A stretch of DNA of 10,855 nt from SLRI01 sp036796215 (lineage in GTDB: Bacteria; Pseudomonadota; Alphaproteobacteria; Geminicoccales; Geminicoccaceae): contig DAIRDJ010000159.1 in NCBI GenBank assembly GCA_036796215.1, positions 1 through 10,855 of the forward strand, written 5' to 3'. Positions 1 through 5,900 of the stretch are shown in pieces (position 1 is the first letter of the stretch; every line of letters starts with the position of its first letter). The notes beneath the pieces were generated by a model. The model had not been told where the DNA came from, searched no databases, and worked only from the letters and a program-made list of their open reading frames with translations. Made by a program: the position numbers and the translations under genes.

Positions 1-550
1 CGATCGAGCATGGCCGCCCCGGCCCGGCGCTGCTGGCGCATGTCCTGGTCGGCAAGTACTGCGATCATGCTCCGCCGTACCGCCAGAGCGGCATCTACTC
101 CCGTGCCGGCGTCGAGCCGGATCGCTCGACACTGGCCGATTGGGTGGGGCAAAGCGCGGCGTTGCTGGCACCGCTGGCGGAGGCGATCACCCGGCACGTG
201 AAAGCGGGCATCACCCTGCACGCCGACGACACGCCGGTGCCGGTGCTCGACCCCGGACGCCAAAAGACCAAGACCGGCCGGCTATGGACACTCGTTCGGG
301 ACGAACGACCTTGGGGTTCGGCCGCCCCGCCGGCAGTGAGCTACCTCTACTCGCCCGACCGCAAGTCCGAGCAGAGCTATGCTCGAATTTGGCGGATGAC
401 GGCTATGCCGGCTTCGAGCGGCTCTACGCCGCCGACCCGCTTGCTCGGCAGGCCAGACTCAGCGAAGTCGCCTGCTTTGCCCATGCCCGGCGCAAGTTCT
501 TCGAGGTTCATGCCAGCACCGCCTCGCCGCTCGCCATGGAGGCAACGTGA
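1..550 (+). pseudogene. IS66-family transposase (TnpC) remnant, frameshifted and truncated
   Basis: Reading from base 3, the translation matches the core of IS66-family TnpC: 'LLAHVLVGKYCDH', 'PPYRQSGIYSR', 'DRSTLADWVGQ', then 'HADDTPVPVLDPG' and 'KTKTGRLW', followed by 'YLYSPDRKSEQ'. At about 380-392 the frame breaks. The match resumes in the next frame as 'ADDGYAGFERLYA' and 'VACFAHARRKFFEVHA', and stops at a TGA (548-550) just after 'SPLAMEA'. Compared with the family, several codons around the conserved 'L.ADGY.G' stretch are missing. The C-terminal part, which carries the last catalytic acidic residue of the DDE set, is also gone. The N-terminus lies outside the window. This copy cannot encode an active transposase. 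It marks an old insertion beside the prophage regulator; no terminal inverted repeat was found. Confidence 0.88.
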
Positions 551-764
551 ACCGGCTTGCCGGCGACTGGTGACAAACCGGGAAGAAACAGGGCATCCTC
601 GGCCATGGCGGGCGCACAACTCCGTGCGATCGAAGCGGTTTGGCTTCAGCAACCGAAACCTACACGATCCCAACGGCTGATGTCGCGCCCGCCAGCCTCG
701 GAATCGACGCTGATGAATTTTTCAGGTTAGCCGCGGGCCGGCACCCAGTCCACGCCGTCATGCG
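551..764. other. Intergenic stretch with no recognisable gene
   Basis: This 214-base stretch lies between the IS66 remnant and the stop codon of the minus-strand repressor. Short open frames cross it, but none has a convincing start, ribosome site or family resemblance. One plus-strand frame around 640-740 reads somewhat protein-like ('ASLGIDADEFFRLAAG') and could be a fragment of a broken gene; I do not recognise it. No terminator hairpin with a T-run is visible for the repressor. Confidence 0.4.
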
Positions 765-1403
765 CTACTGGCTTACCCAGAGGATCCGGGCGATCCACGC
801 AATGTCGTTGGTAGCGAAGGTTGCTTCGTCGGGGTGGCCGCCAGTGTCGACCAGCGTGTATTGCTGCGCCGCCTTTCGCTTGACGGTTCCCAGTATCAGA
901 TTGCCGGCTTTCGGTTTGAGGGTGACGCGATCATGGCGACGCACACTGCTCGACGGCGAGACCATGACGAGTGAGCCCGGGCGGCAAAACACCTGGGTGC
1001 CGTTGCGGTCCAACTCGATCATATAGGCGCGCGGATCCTCGATTGCCGGGAAGTCGACTTCTTCCCACTCGCCGTCGCTCGGGAAGCCGGATTTGTCGAA
1101 CGACTCGGCGGTTATTCTCGAAATCCGGATCGATTTGAGCCGCACGTCAGAGGCGCGTTGCGGAGGGCTCGGGGTTTCGTCGATGAGCGAGACGAACTCG
1201 GCCATGCTGGTCTGAGTGGCTTCGAGGATCTTCGACAGGCTCTCGGTCCCCGGCCAGCGTTGCTTCCCGTCCGGGGTTACCCGTTTGCTCTTGTTGAAGG
1301 TCGTCGGGTCGAGGCCGGCGCGCTTGGCCAAACCCGATGGCGACAGGCCGTTGCGAAGGGCGAGACGGTCGACACCCCGCCAAATCTGTTCATGGCTCAG
1401 CAT
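765..1403 (-). CDS. XRE-type transcriptional repressor with S24 (LexA/CI-like) fold lacking the catalytic Ser/Lys
   Basis: This 212-residue protein has the two-domain plan of CI/LexA-like repressors. Residues ~4-40 ('HEQIWRGVDRLALRNGLSPSGLAKRAGLDPTTF' region) form an XRE helix-turn-helix, ending at 'NKSKR'. Residues ~48-75 continue the DNA-binding domain. Residues ~112-211 match the S24 peptidase fold ('WEEVDFPAIEDPRAY', 'VSPSSSVRRHDRV', 'IAWIARILWVSQ'). Family members usually carry a 'GDSM' nucleophile and an 'AKEL' lysine. Aligned by eye, these positions are Gly135 ('DRNGTQ') and Gly172 ('LILGTV'), so self-cleavage looks impossible. It probably binds operators in the divergent region and controls the rightward phage genes; this is inferred from position. 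The ATG at 1403-1401 has only a weak GGAA ribosome site. It could instead be a host regulator of the same family. Confidence 0.85.
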   Translation of the reverse strand: MLSHEQIWRGVDRLALRNGLSPSGLAKRAGLDPTTFNKSKRVTPDGKQRWPGTESLSKILEATQTSMAEFVSLIDETPSPPQRASDVRLKSIRISRITAESFDKSGFPSDGEWEEVDFPAIEDPRAYMIELDRNGTQVFCRPGSLVMVSPSSSVRRHDRVTLKPKAGNLILGTVKRKAAQQYTLVDTGGHPDEATFATNDIAWIARILWVSQ

Positions 1404-1415
1404 GGCAGCGGTTCC

Positions 1416-1430
1416 GTTCGGTTTCGGTTC
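1416..1430. promoter_or_regulatory. Candidate LexA-type box (GTTC-N7-GTTC) upstream of the repressor
   Basis: GTTC at 1416-1419 and GTTC at 1427-1430 are separated by exactly seven bases. This is the direct-repeat SOS box described for LexA of several alphaproteobacteria. It lies 13-27 bases upstream of the repressor start codon, in its leader or promoter. The surroundings are locally repetitive (further GTTC at 1411-1414, GTTTC at 1421-1425), which raises the odds of a chance match. The run could alternatively be an operator for the repressor itself. Confidence 0.35.
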
Positions 1431-1466
1431 GAGGCTGAGACTGTCTTACTATGCAGTGGTCGTCAC

Positions 1467-1479
1467 TAGGTATATATTC
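1467..1479 (+). promoter_or_regulatory. Candidate -10/operator block upstream of the His/Cys gene (copy 1)
   Basis: TAGGTATATATTC here matches TAGGTATATGATC at 1886-1898 in 11 of 13 positions, with the -10-like hexamer (TATATT, 1473-1478) at the same offset as TATGAT in the other copy. The site is about 25 bases before the start of the 1506 gene and about 64 bases upstream of the divergent repressor start. No good -35 box is visible at the expected distance (TATGCA at 1450-1455 at best). Promoter activity here would therefore be weak or activator-dependent, or the block is an operator. Confidence 0.4.
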
Positions 1480-1505
1480 GGCTAAGGTGCTCCGGAGATC
1501 GGATG

Positions 1506-1871
1506 ATGGTCATCGTCGGCTTTCAGTCATGTGTTCGTACTAGCAGTCTCGGCTGGTTGAAGGTCGGATTCCGCCATTGTTTCGCCTGTCAACGGACCGA
1601 CAGCGGTTGGGTCCTGTGCGACCCGCTGGGCTGCGGCTTGCTGCTGCGCGCTGCACCCGCCTTGTCGGCACACTCGCTGCTGGCTTCAATGGCTGCGCTG
1701 GGTGCTTCGGTGGTTGCCGTGGCCCAGCGAGCCGAACCGGCACCGATGTCATCGATCCGGCCGGTCACTTGCGTCGAGATCTGCAAGCGGCTCGTTGGTC
1801 GAAACGCCGCCTTCGTCCTGACGCCGCACCAGCTCTTCCGGCACCTCCTGAAACCAGAGCACAGTTGTTGA
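1506..1871 (+). CDS. Small His/Cys protein, possible permuted papain-like (NlpC/P60-type) fold
   Basis: This 121-residue protein has strongly GC-biased third codon positions, as in the neighbouring phage genes, so I take it as genuine. The ATG at 1506 has GGAGA at 1494-1498 (7 bases away); an adjacent ATG at 1503 is the alternative. Visible blocks are 'GFRHCFAC' (His24, Cys25), 'WVLCDPLG' (35-42) and 'TCVEICKRL' (Cys89, Glu91), followed by 'VLTPHQLFRHLL' (104-115). A histidine-bearing strand ahead of a Cys-Val/Ser-Glu helix is the order seen in circularly permuted papain-like proteins such as the YiiX/LRAT type, so a cysteine hydrolase fold is an inference from pattern only. There is no signal peptide; the residue 57-74 segment is only mildly hydrophobic. 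It sits between the repressor and the portal gene. It may also be simply a conserved phage protein of unknown role. Confidence 0.6.
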   Translation: MVIVGFQSCVRTSSLGWLKVGFRHCFACQRTDSGWVLCDPLGCGLLLRAAPALSAHSLLASMAALGASVVAVAQRAEPAPMSSIRPVTCVEICKRLVGRNAAFVLTPHQLFRHLLKPEHSC

Positions 1872-1897
1872 CAGGCGAAGGTAGATAGGTATATGAT
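1868..1897 (+). promoter_or_regulatory. Sigma70-type promoter of the structural operon
   Basis: A perfect -35 hexamer TTGACA (1868-1873) is followed after 18 bases by TATGAT (1892-1897), which is 5 of 6 against TATAAT. The -35 box overlaps the stop codon of the preceding gene. Transcription would begin near 1904, giving a short leader of about 15-27 bases before the portal start. This is the best promoter seen in the window and is placed to drive the whole rightward head-and-tail operon. Confidence 0.7.
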
Positions 1898-1905
1898 CCT
1901 ACTAC
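1881..1905. promoter_or_regulatory. Dyad-symmetric operator candidate over the -10 box
   Basis: GTAG-A-TAGG (1881-1889) pairs with CCTACTAC (1898-1905) over eight positions with a single extra A at 1885; the core is TAGG-N8-CCTA. The eight-base centre (1890-1897) contains most of the -10 hexamer, so any protein bound to the dyad would block RNA polymerase. The left part (TAGGTATAT) recurs at 1467-1475. The obvious candidate ligand is the repressor encoded at 765-1403; this is inference from position and symmetry. Confidence 0.5.
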
Positions 1906-1930
1906 CAGCTCAGAACGATTGGATCGGCGG

Positions 1931-3400
1931 ATGACGGGATCGTCACTCCCGGCGGTGTTTCAACGGTTTGCCGGCGCGCGCGAGCGTCGCATGGCTTGGG
2001 AACACCTCTGGCGCGATTGCTACGACTATGCCTTACCCATGCGCGGCCACGGGCTATCCCAAGCCGCGTTCGCCGGCACCAACCATGCCGAGCGATTGTT
2101 CGATGGCACGGCACCGGACGCTGTCGAACAACTCGCGGCGAGCCTGCTTGCCGAACTGACCCCACCATGGTCACGTTGGTTCGGTCTGCGCCCAGGACAC
2201 GACGTCGACCCGGGCGACAAGGACGACCTTGCCGAGATCCTCGATGCGGCGGCGGCCCGAATGCAGGGCCATTTCGATCGCTCCAACTTCGCGGTCGAGA
2301 TCCATCAGTGCTTCCTCGATCTCGTCACGACGGGCACTGCCACGCTGTTGTTCGAGGAGGCTCCCGTCGGCTGCACCACCGCCTTTCGCTTCACCGCCAT
2401 TCCGGCAGCCGAGATCTACATCGACGGCGATGTCAACGGCCGAATCGAACGGCATTACCGGGTCACGACCGCGACACTGGCGGAGATCCGCCGGCGGTTC
2501 GCCAGTTGTGCCGAGTTGATCGGAATCCATGCAGATACCGGAGCATCGCCTGATCTGAAGCTCGAACTTCTGGAGGCGGTGAGCACGCGAGGCAACGCGT
2601 TCGACTACCAGGCGATCTTGCCCGTTCAGGGCGATGCAGTCCGCACCCCTCTCGTGCTCGCCGAGGGTGTCTTCGAGCAGTCGCCGTTTCTCACGTTTCG
2701 TTGGATGAAGGGAACGGGCGAGCTGTACGGCCGCTCACCGGTGATGACGGCTCTCCCGGATATCAAGACCGCCAATAAGGTAGTCGAGCTCGTTTTGAAG
2801 AACGCCTCGATCGCCGCTACTGGGATCTGGCTCGCGGAAGACGATGGTGTCCTGAACCCGGCCAACATCAGACTCGTGCCCGGCAGCATTATTCCGAAAG
2901 CCGCTGGCTCGGCTGGTCTGACGCCGTTGCAGGCCCCCGGACGGTTCGACGTCTCCGAACTCGTCCTGAGCGATTTGCGCTCGCGCATCCGGCACACGCT
3001 GATGGCGGATCGCCTGGCGCAAGTCTCGGATCGGCGGATGACGGCAACCGAGGTGCTCGAACGCTGTGCCGAGATGACCCGCCTGTTGGGTGCCATCTAT
3101 GGCCGTTTGCAAGCCGAGCTCCTGACCCCGCTCATGGGCCGTGCGCTCGCCATCCTGCGCCGTCGAGGCGAAGTGCCGCCGGTCGCACTCGACGGCAGCA
3201 TCGCCGAGATCCACTACCGCTCGCCGCTGGCCCGCGTGCAGGCGCGCGAAGAAATCCGCAACACGCTGCTCTGGCTCGAGACCATGGGCAAGCTCGGTGG
3301 TGAGGCCGCCCAACTGGTCGATCTGGCGGCAACCGCGAGCTGGCTCGCCGAGACGCTCGGTGTGCCGCGTGACCTGCTCGTCCGACCGGATCAGGAGTGA
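1931..3400 (+). CDS. Portal (head-to-tail connecting) protein, T7 gp8-like
   Basis: The 489-residue product belongs to the podovirus head-to-tail connector family, whose dodecamer forms the DNA entry ring at one capsid vertex and docks the terminase and tail. Supporting sequence: the N-terminal 'RRMAWEHLWRDCYDYALP' segment; 'LFDGTAPDAVEQLAASLLAELTPP' (~60-80); 'YGRSPVMTALPDIKTAN' (~266-282), a conserved connector stretch; and 'RMTATEVLER' (~369-378). Its length is slightly under T7 gp8 (536 residues). I chose the ATG at 1931; an in-frame TTG at 1919 would add four residues, and both have poor ribosome sites (GGCGG at best). It is the first gene behind the strong promoter at 1868-1897 and is followed by the Bbp19-like gene after three bases. 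Confidence 0.93.
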   Translation: MTGSSLPAVFQRFAGARERRMAWEHLWRDCYDYALPMRGHGLSQAAFAGTNHAERLFDGTAPDAVEQLAASLLAELTPPWSRWFGLRPGHDVDPGDKDDLAEILDAAAARMQGHFDRSNFAVEIHQCFLDLVTTGTATLLFEEAPVGCTTAFRFTAIPAAEIYIDGDVNGRIERHYRVTTATLAEIRRRFASCAELIGIHADTGASPDLKLELLEAVSTRGNAFDYQAILPVQGDAVRTPLVLAEGVFEQSPFLTFRWMKGTGELYGRSPVMTALPDIKTANKVVELVLKNASIAATGIWLAEDDGVLNPANIRLVPGSIIPKAAGSAGLTPLQAPGRFDVSELVLSDLRSRIRHTLMADRLAQVSDRRMTATEVLERCAEMTRLLGAIYGRLQAELLTPLMGRALAILRRRGEVPPVALDGSIAEIHYRSPLARVQAREEIRNTLLWLETMGKLGGEAAQLVDLAATASWLAETLGVPRDLLVRPDQE

Positions 3401-3403
3401 GCC

Positions 3404-3676
3404 GTGGTGGAACCGCGCATGCTCGATGAACAGCAAGATCTCGGTTGGTCCTGGCTCATGGCCGAGCCGGCTGGCGCTTTCGCCGAGGATGAGTTCGCTA
3501 AGGCCGTTCAGGCGTGTTTCGCAGGCCGCAACGGCGACGTGGTGATCGAGCACCTCCGGCAGACCTTCATCGAGCGCCGAGTACCGCCCAGCGGATCCGA
3601 CGCAGAGCTGCGCCACGTCGAAGGCCAGCGTGCGGCTATCGCCCTTCTTATCAGACTTGCCCGTCCTCGAGGTTGA
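3404..3676 (+). CDS. Bbp19-like small phage protein
   Basis: This 90-residue protein starts with GTG at 3404, supported by AGGAG at 3393-3397 inside the end of the portal gene. A later ATG at 3419 is possible but lacks that site. The C-terminal half, 'VIEHLRQTFIERRVPPSGSD' followed by 'ELRHVEGQRAAIALLIRLA', matches the short domain found in phage proteins related to Bbp19 of Bordetella phage BPP-1, typically with an 'ELRHLEGQR' box. That family has no established biochemical role. It occurs beside portal and scaffold genes, so a part in head assembly or in translational coupling of the operon is inferred. Its stop overlaps the ribosome site region of the scaffold gene. Confidence 0.8.
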   Translation: MVEPRMLDEQQDLGWSWLMAEPAGAFAEDEFAKAVQACFAGRNGDVVIEHLRQTFIERRVPPSGSDAELRHVEGQRAAIALLIRLARPRG

Positions 3677-3678
3677 TC

Positions 3679-4521
3679 ATGCAGACCAACGAAACCGTCG
3701 TGACCGCGCAATGCGATCACTTGGACATTCTCGCGGAAACCGTACCGATGCCGATGAACGACGGCACGATGCCGATCAATGGCGAAGATGTCTCGGTCCT
3801 CGAGGCAGAGGACGTCACGGCGCCGTCTGAAGGCGCCGACCGTCCCGCCGATGTGCCCGAGAAGTTCTGGGATCCTGATGCCTGCAGTATCCGCACCGAT
3901 GCCCTGCTGCGATCCTATCTCGAACTCGAGCGGCGTCTCGGGCGGTCCGTGCCCAAGCCCGAAGGCGAGGACGACGTGGAAGGCATCGACCGACTCTTGG
4001 GCATCCTCGGTCGACCCGCCGCACCGGAGGGCTACGAGATCGACCCGCCGCACCCTCTGCTCGTGCCCGATCCGTCGCTAAACGAGATGCTGCATGCCGC
4101 GGGCTTCACCCAGCGCCAGGCGCAGCTCGTCTACAACCTCGCGGCAGAGCGCCTACTGCCGGTCATCGACGAGGCCGCCGGGGAGCTAGAGGCGTTGCGC
4201 CAGATCGATCGCCTGGAGCGGCATTTCGGCGGTCCGGAGGCGTGGCGAACGACCGCCGCGCAGATCAAGGCCTATGCGGAGGCCAATTTGCCCGAAGAGC
4301 TTTTCGGCGCGCTCGCCGGCAGTTACGAGGGCGTGCTGGCGCTTCACGAGATGATGCGGAAAGCCGAGCCCGAAATCGTCGGCCAGGCCGGTTCCGGCCA
4401 GTTGGCGATCACCGAAGACAGCCTCCGCGAGCTGATTCGCGATCCGCGCTACTGGCGCGACCGCGACCCCGAAATCGTCCAGCGCGTCACCGCAGGCTAT
4501 CGCAGCCTCTATCCCGGTTGA
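3679..4521 (+). CDS. Capsid assembly scaffolding protein, T7 gp9-like
   Basis: This 280-residue acidic protein fits the internal scaffold that directs procapsid assembly and then leaves the head. The ATG at 3679 follows GAGG (3669-3672) and lies two bases after the preceding stop; the open frame extends upstream to 3514 but overlaps the Bbp19-like gene there. Residues 1-58 are disordered-looking, rich in Asp, Glu, Pro and Met. 'PEKFWDPD' (60-67) followed by 'DALLRSYLELERRLG' (74-88) is the hallmark of podoviral scaffold proteins. A helical middle ('AGFTQRQAQLVYNLAAERLLP' region, ~135-155; 'LEALRQIDRLERHFGGPEAW', ~170-190) and a charged C-terminus ('LIRDPRYWRDRDPEIVQRV', ~255-275) follow. It lies directly before the capsid gene, as expected for this family. 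Confidence 0.9.
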   Translation: MQTNETVVTAQCDHLDILAETVPMPMNDGTMPINGEDVSVLEAEDVTAPSEGADRPADVPEKFWDPDACSIRTDALLRSYLELERRLGRSVPKPEGEDDVEGIDRLLGILGRPAAPEGYEIDPPHPLLVPDPSLNEMLHAAGFTQRQAQLVYNLAAERLLPVIDEAAGELEALRQIDRLERHFGGPEAWRTTAAQIKAYAEANLPEELFGALAGSYEGVLALHEMMRKAEPEIVGQAGSGQLAITEDSLRELIRDPRYWRDRDPEIVQRVTAGYRSLYPG

Positions 4522-4652
4522 CCCGCTGACGAGCGATCGCTGCCGGATAACCCGTTCGTGGCCCGGTGGATCGCCGAACCTTCGCCCGAGCCCGAGGCCC
4601 GCAAGGACAACCAGCGGCTCTCTTTATCGCGACAAACAACCCAAGGTGCGCG

Positions 4653-5471
4653 ATGTCCATCAATATTGATCAAGCCTTCTCGAAGCAGTTCGAGAGAGAA
4701 GTCCACGAAGCCTACCAGCGCCAGGGCTCCAAGCTCCGCGCAACGGTTCGGGTGAAGAACGGTGTGCGCGGCAGCTCGACGACCTTCCAGAAGGTCGGCA
4801 AAGGAGCCGCGGCGACCAAGGCCCGGCACGGCATCGTCCCAGTCATGAACGTCGACTTCAGCGCGGTCGAGGCTACGCTCGTCGACTACTATGCCGGCGA
4901 ATGGGTCGATCAGCTCGACGAGCTGAAGACCAACCTCGACGAGCGGCAGGTCCTCGCCAACGCCGGCGCCTTCGCGCTTGGCCGCAAGACCGACGAGCTG
5001 ATCCTGCAAGCCCTCAAGCAGGCCAAGCATGTCGCCGGTCCAGAGACCAGCGGTCTCACGAAGGAGAAGGTCCTACAGGCCTTCGAACTGCTGGGCGAGG
5101 CGGACGTCCCCGATGACGGTCAGCGTTATGCGGTGATCGGCTGGAAACAGTGGTCGGATCTCCTGAACGTCGCCGAGTTCGCCAATGCCGAGTTCGTCGG
5201 CGAAGACCAGCTGCCCTGGCGTGGCAGTCAGGCGAAGGTCTGGCTCGGGACGCTCTGGATGCCGCATTCGGGCCTGCCTCTCGAGAACGGTGTGCGGCAC
5301 TGTTTCTGGTACCACAGAAGTGCAGTCGCTCATGCGATCGGCCAGGACGTCAAGGCGGACATTACCTGGCATGGCGATCGTGCCGCCCACTTCATCTCCA
5401 ACTCGATGTCGCAAGGTGCCGCACTGATCGACGATGACGGTGTGGTCGCCATGCCCTGCATGGAGAGCTGA
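4653..5471 (+). CDS. Major capsid protein
   Basis: The 272-residue product begins 'MSINIDQAFSKQFEREVHEAYQRQG', a start shared by T7-like prophage coat proteins. Other typical blocks are 'STTFQKVGKG' (~44-53), 'MNVDFSAVEATLVDYYAGEWVD' (~66-88), 'DERQVLANAGAFALGRKTDE' (~96-116) and 'SSKxDD'-free C-terminal 'ADITWHGDRAAHFISNSMSQGA' (~236-258). The fold is presumably HK97-like; this is family knowledge, not visible from sequence. The ATG at 4653 has AAGG at 4643-4646. The frame stays open upstream to 4566, but those extra residues do not resemble capsid proteins. A 131-base gap separates it from the scaffold stop; I saw no promoter in it. The 89-residue gene starts two bases after its stop. Confidence 0.9.
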   Translation: MSINIDQAFSKQFEREVHEAYQRQGSKLRATVRVKNGVRGSSTTFQKVGKGAAATKARHGIVPVMNVDFSAVEATLVDYYAGEWVDQLDELKTNLDERQVLANAGAFALGRKTDELILQALKQAKHVAGPETSGLTKEKVLQAFELLGEADVPDDGQRYAVIGWKQWSDLLNVAEFANAEFVGEDQLPWRGSQAKVWLGTLWMPHSGLPLENGVRHCFWYHRSAVAHAIGQDVKADITWHGDRAAHFISNSMSQGAALIDDDGVVAMPCMES

Positions 5472-5473
5472 TC

Positions 5474-5743
5474 ATGGCTTACACACCCAGCGGCCTCAGC
5501 GCCATCTCCTACGCCAACGGCTTCACGCTCTGGCACTATCGGACCGCCGACCTCGCCGCCGACGTCGACAACGACGGCTACTTCAGTGCGGCGAGCAAGA
5601 TGCTCCGGGTCGGCGACTTCATGTTCGTCAACTCGGGCGTCGACGACGTGCCGGCCCACGGCGTGGTCGTCGTCCTCAAGAACGAGCAGGGCGTCGTGGA
5701 TGTGAGCAACATCACCCAGTTCGGCGCCATCAACGCCGACTGA
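5474..5743 (+). CDS. Small capsid-associated (decoration-like) phage protein
   Basis: This 89-residue protein ('MAYTPSGLSAISYANGFTLWHYRT...') resembles small proteins encoded directly after podoviral and other phage coat genes. The sequence is rich in beta-prone segments ('GFTLWHYRT', 'VGDFMFVNS', 'HGVVVVLKN', 'GVVDVSNIT') with short loops and no membrane segment or catalytic motif. That suits a compact beta domain on the outside of the head. The start has GGAGA at 5462-5466, within the capsid gene's end, and the genes are two bases apart, so they should be co-translated at comparable levels. A decoration or head-stabilising role is inferred from position and shape; I have no direct functional evidence. 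Confidence 0.65.
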   Translation: MAYTPSGLSAISYANGFTLWHYRTADLAADVDNDGYFSAASKMLRVGDFMFVNSGVDDVPAHGVVVVLKNEQGVVDVSNITQFGAINAD

Positions 5744-5755
5744 CCGATCGCGCTG

Positions 5756-5789
5756 GAGCGTCGACGCCTTCTCGCGAAGGGCGACGCTC
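5756..5789. other. Stem-loop 1 after the capsid gene pair
   Basis: GAGCGTCG (5756-5763) pairs with CGACGCTC (5782-5789), and CCTTC (5767-5771) pairs with GAAGG (5776-5780) around a TCGC loop. A small internal loop (ACG against G) lies between the two helices. It stands 12 bases after the stop of the 89-residue gene and directly before a second, stronger hairpin. Confidence 0.65.
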
Positions 5790-5790
5790 G

Positions 5791-5820
5791 GGCGGGCCAG
5801 TGGGCGACCACTGGCCCGCC
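5791..5820 (+). terminator. Stem-loop 2: perfect 13-bp hairpin, candidate (partial) terminator or RNA stabiliser
   Basis: GGCGGGCCAGTGG (5791-5803) and CCACTGGCCCGCC (5808-5820) are exact reverse complements around GCGA, a GNRA-type tetraloop. There is no T-run afterwards (GCGATCAGCG follows), so it is not a textbook intrinsic terminator. High-GC bacteria often show U-poor terminators, and a stable 3' hairpin also protects upstream mRNA. Either role would raise capsid expression relative to the tail genes that start at 5901. Confidence 0.6.
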
Positions 5821-5900
5821 GCGATCAGCGACCTCGGCGCGTGCCGTGCGAGCCGCCTGGTGCTCGCTGCCAGCGCCGTCAGCCAGAAGCGAGCCGCACC

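Noticed and set aside
640..1026. Plus-strand ORF starting near the IS66 remnant
   Set aside because: It runs into the antisense of the repressor gene; only its first ~40 codons look mildly protein-like, and no start signal is present.
1471..1478. Minus-strand -10 box (AATATATA) for the repressor
   Set aside because: No acceptable -35 could be placed at 16-18 bases, so I did not list a separate repressor promoter.
2735..3616. Long minus-strand ORF (293 codons) opposite the portal gene
   Set aside because: It is antisense to a well-supported portal gene in high-GC DNA, where such shadow frames are expected; no family resemblance.
4566..4652. N-terminal extension of the capsid protein (29 codons)
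   Set aside because: The extra residues do not resemble capsid N-termini, while the family match and an AAGG site begin at 4653.
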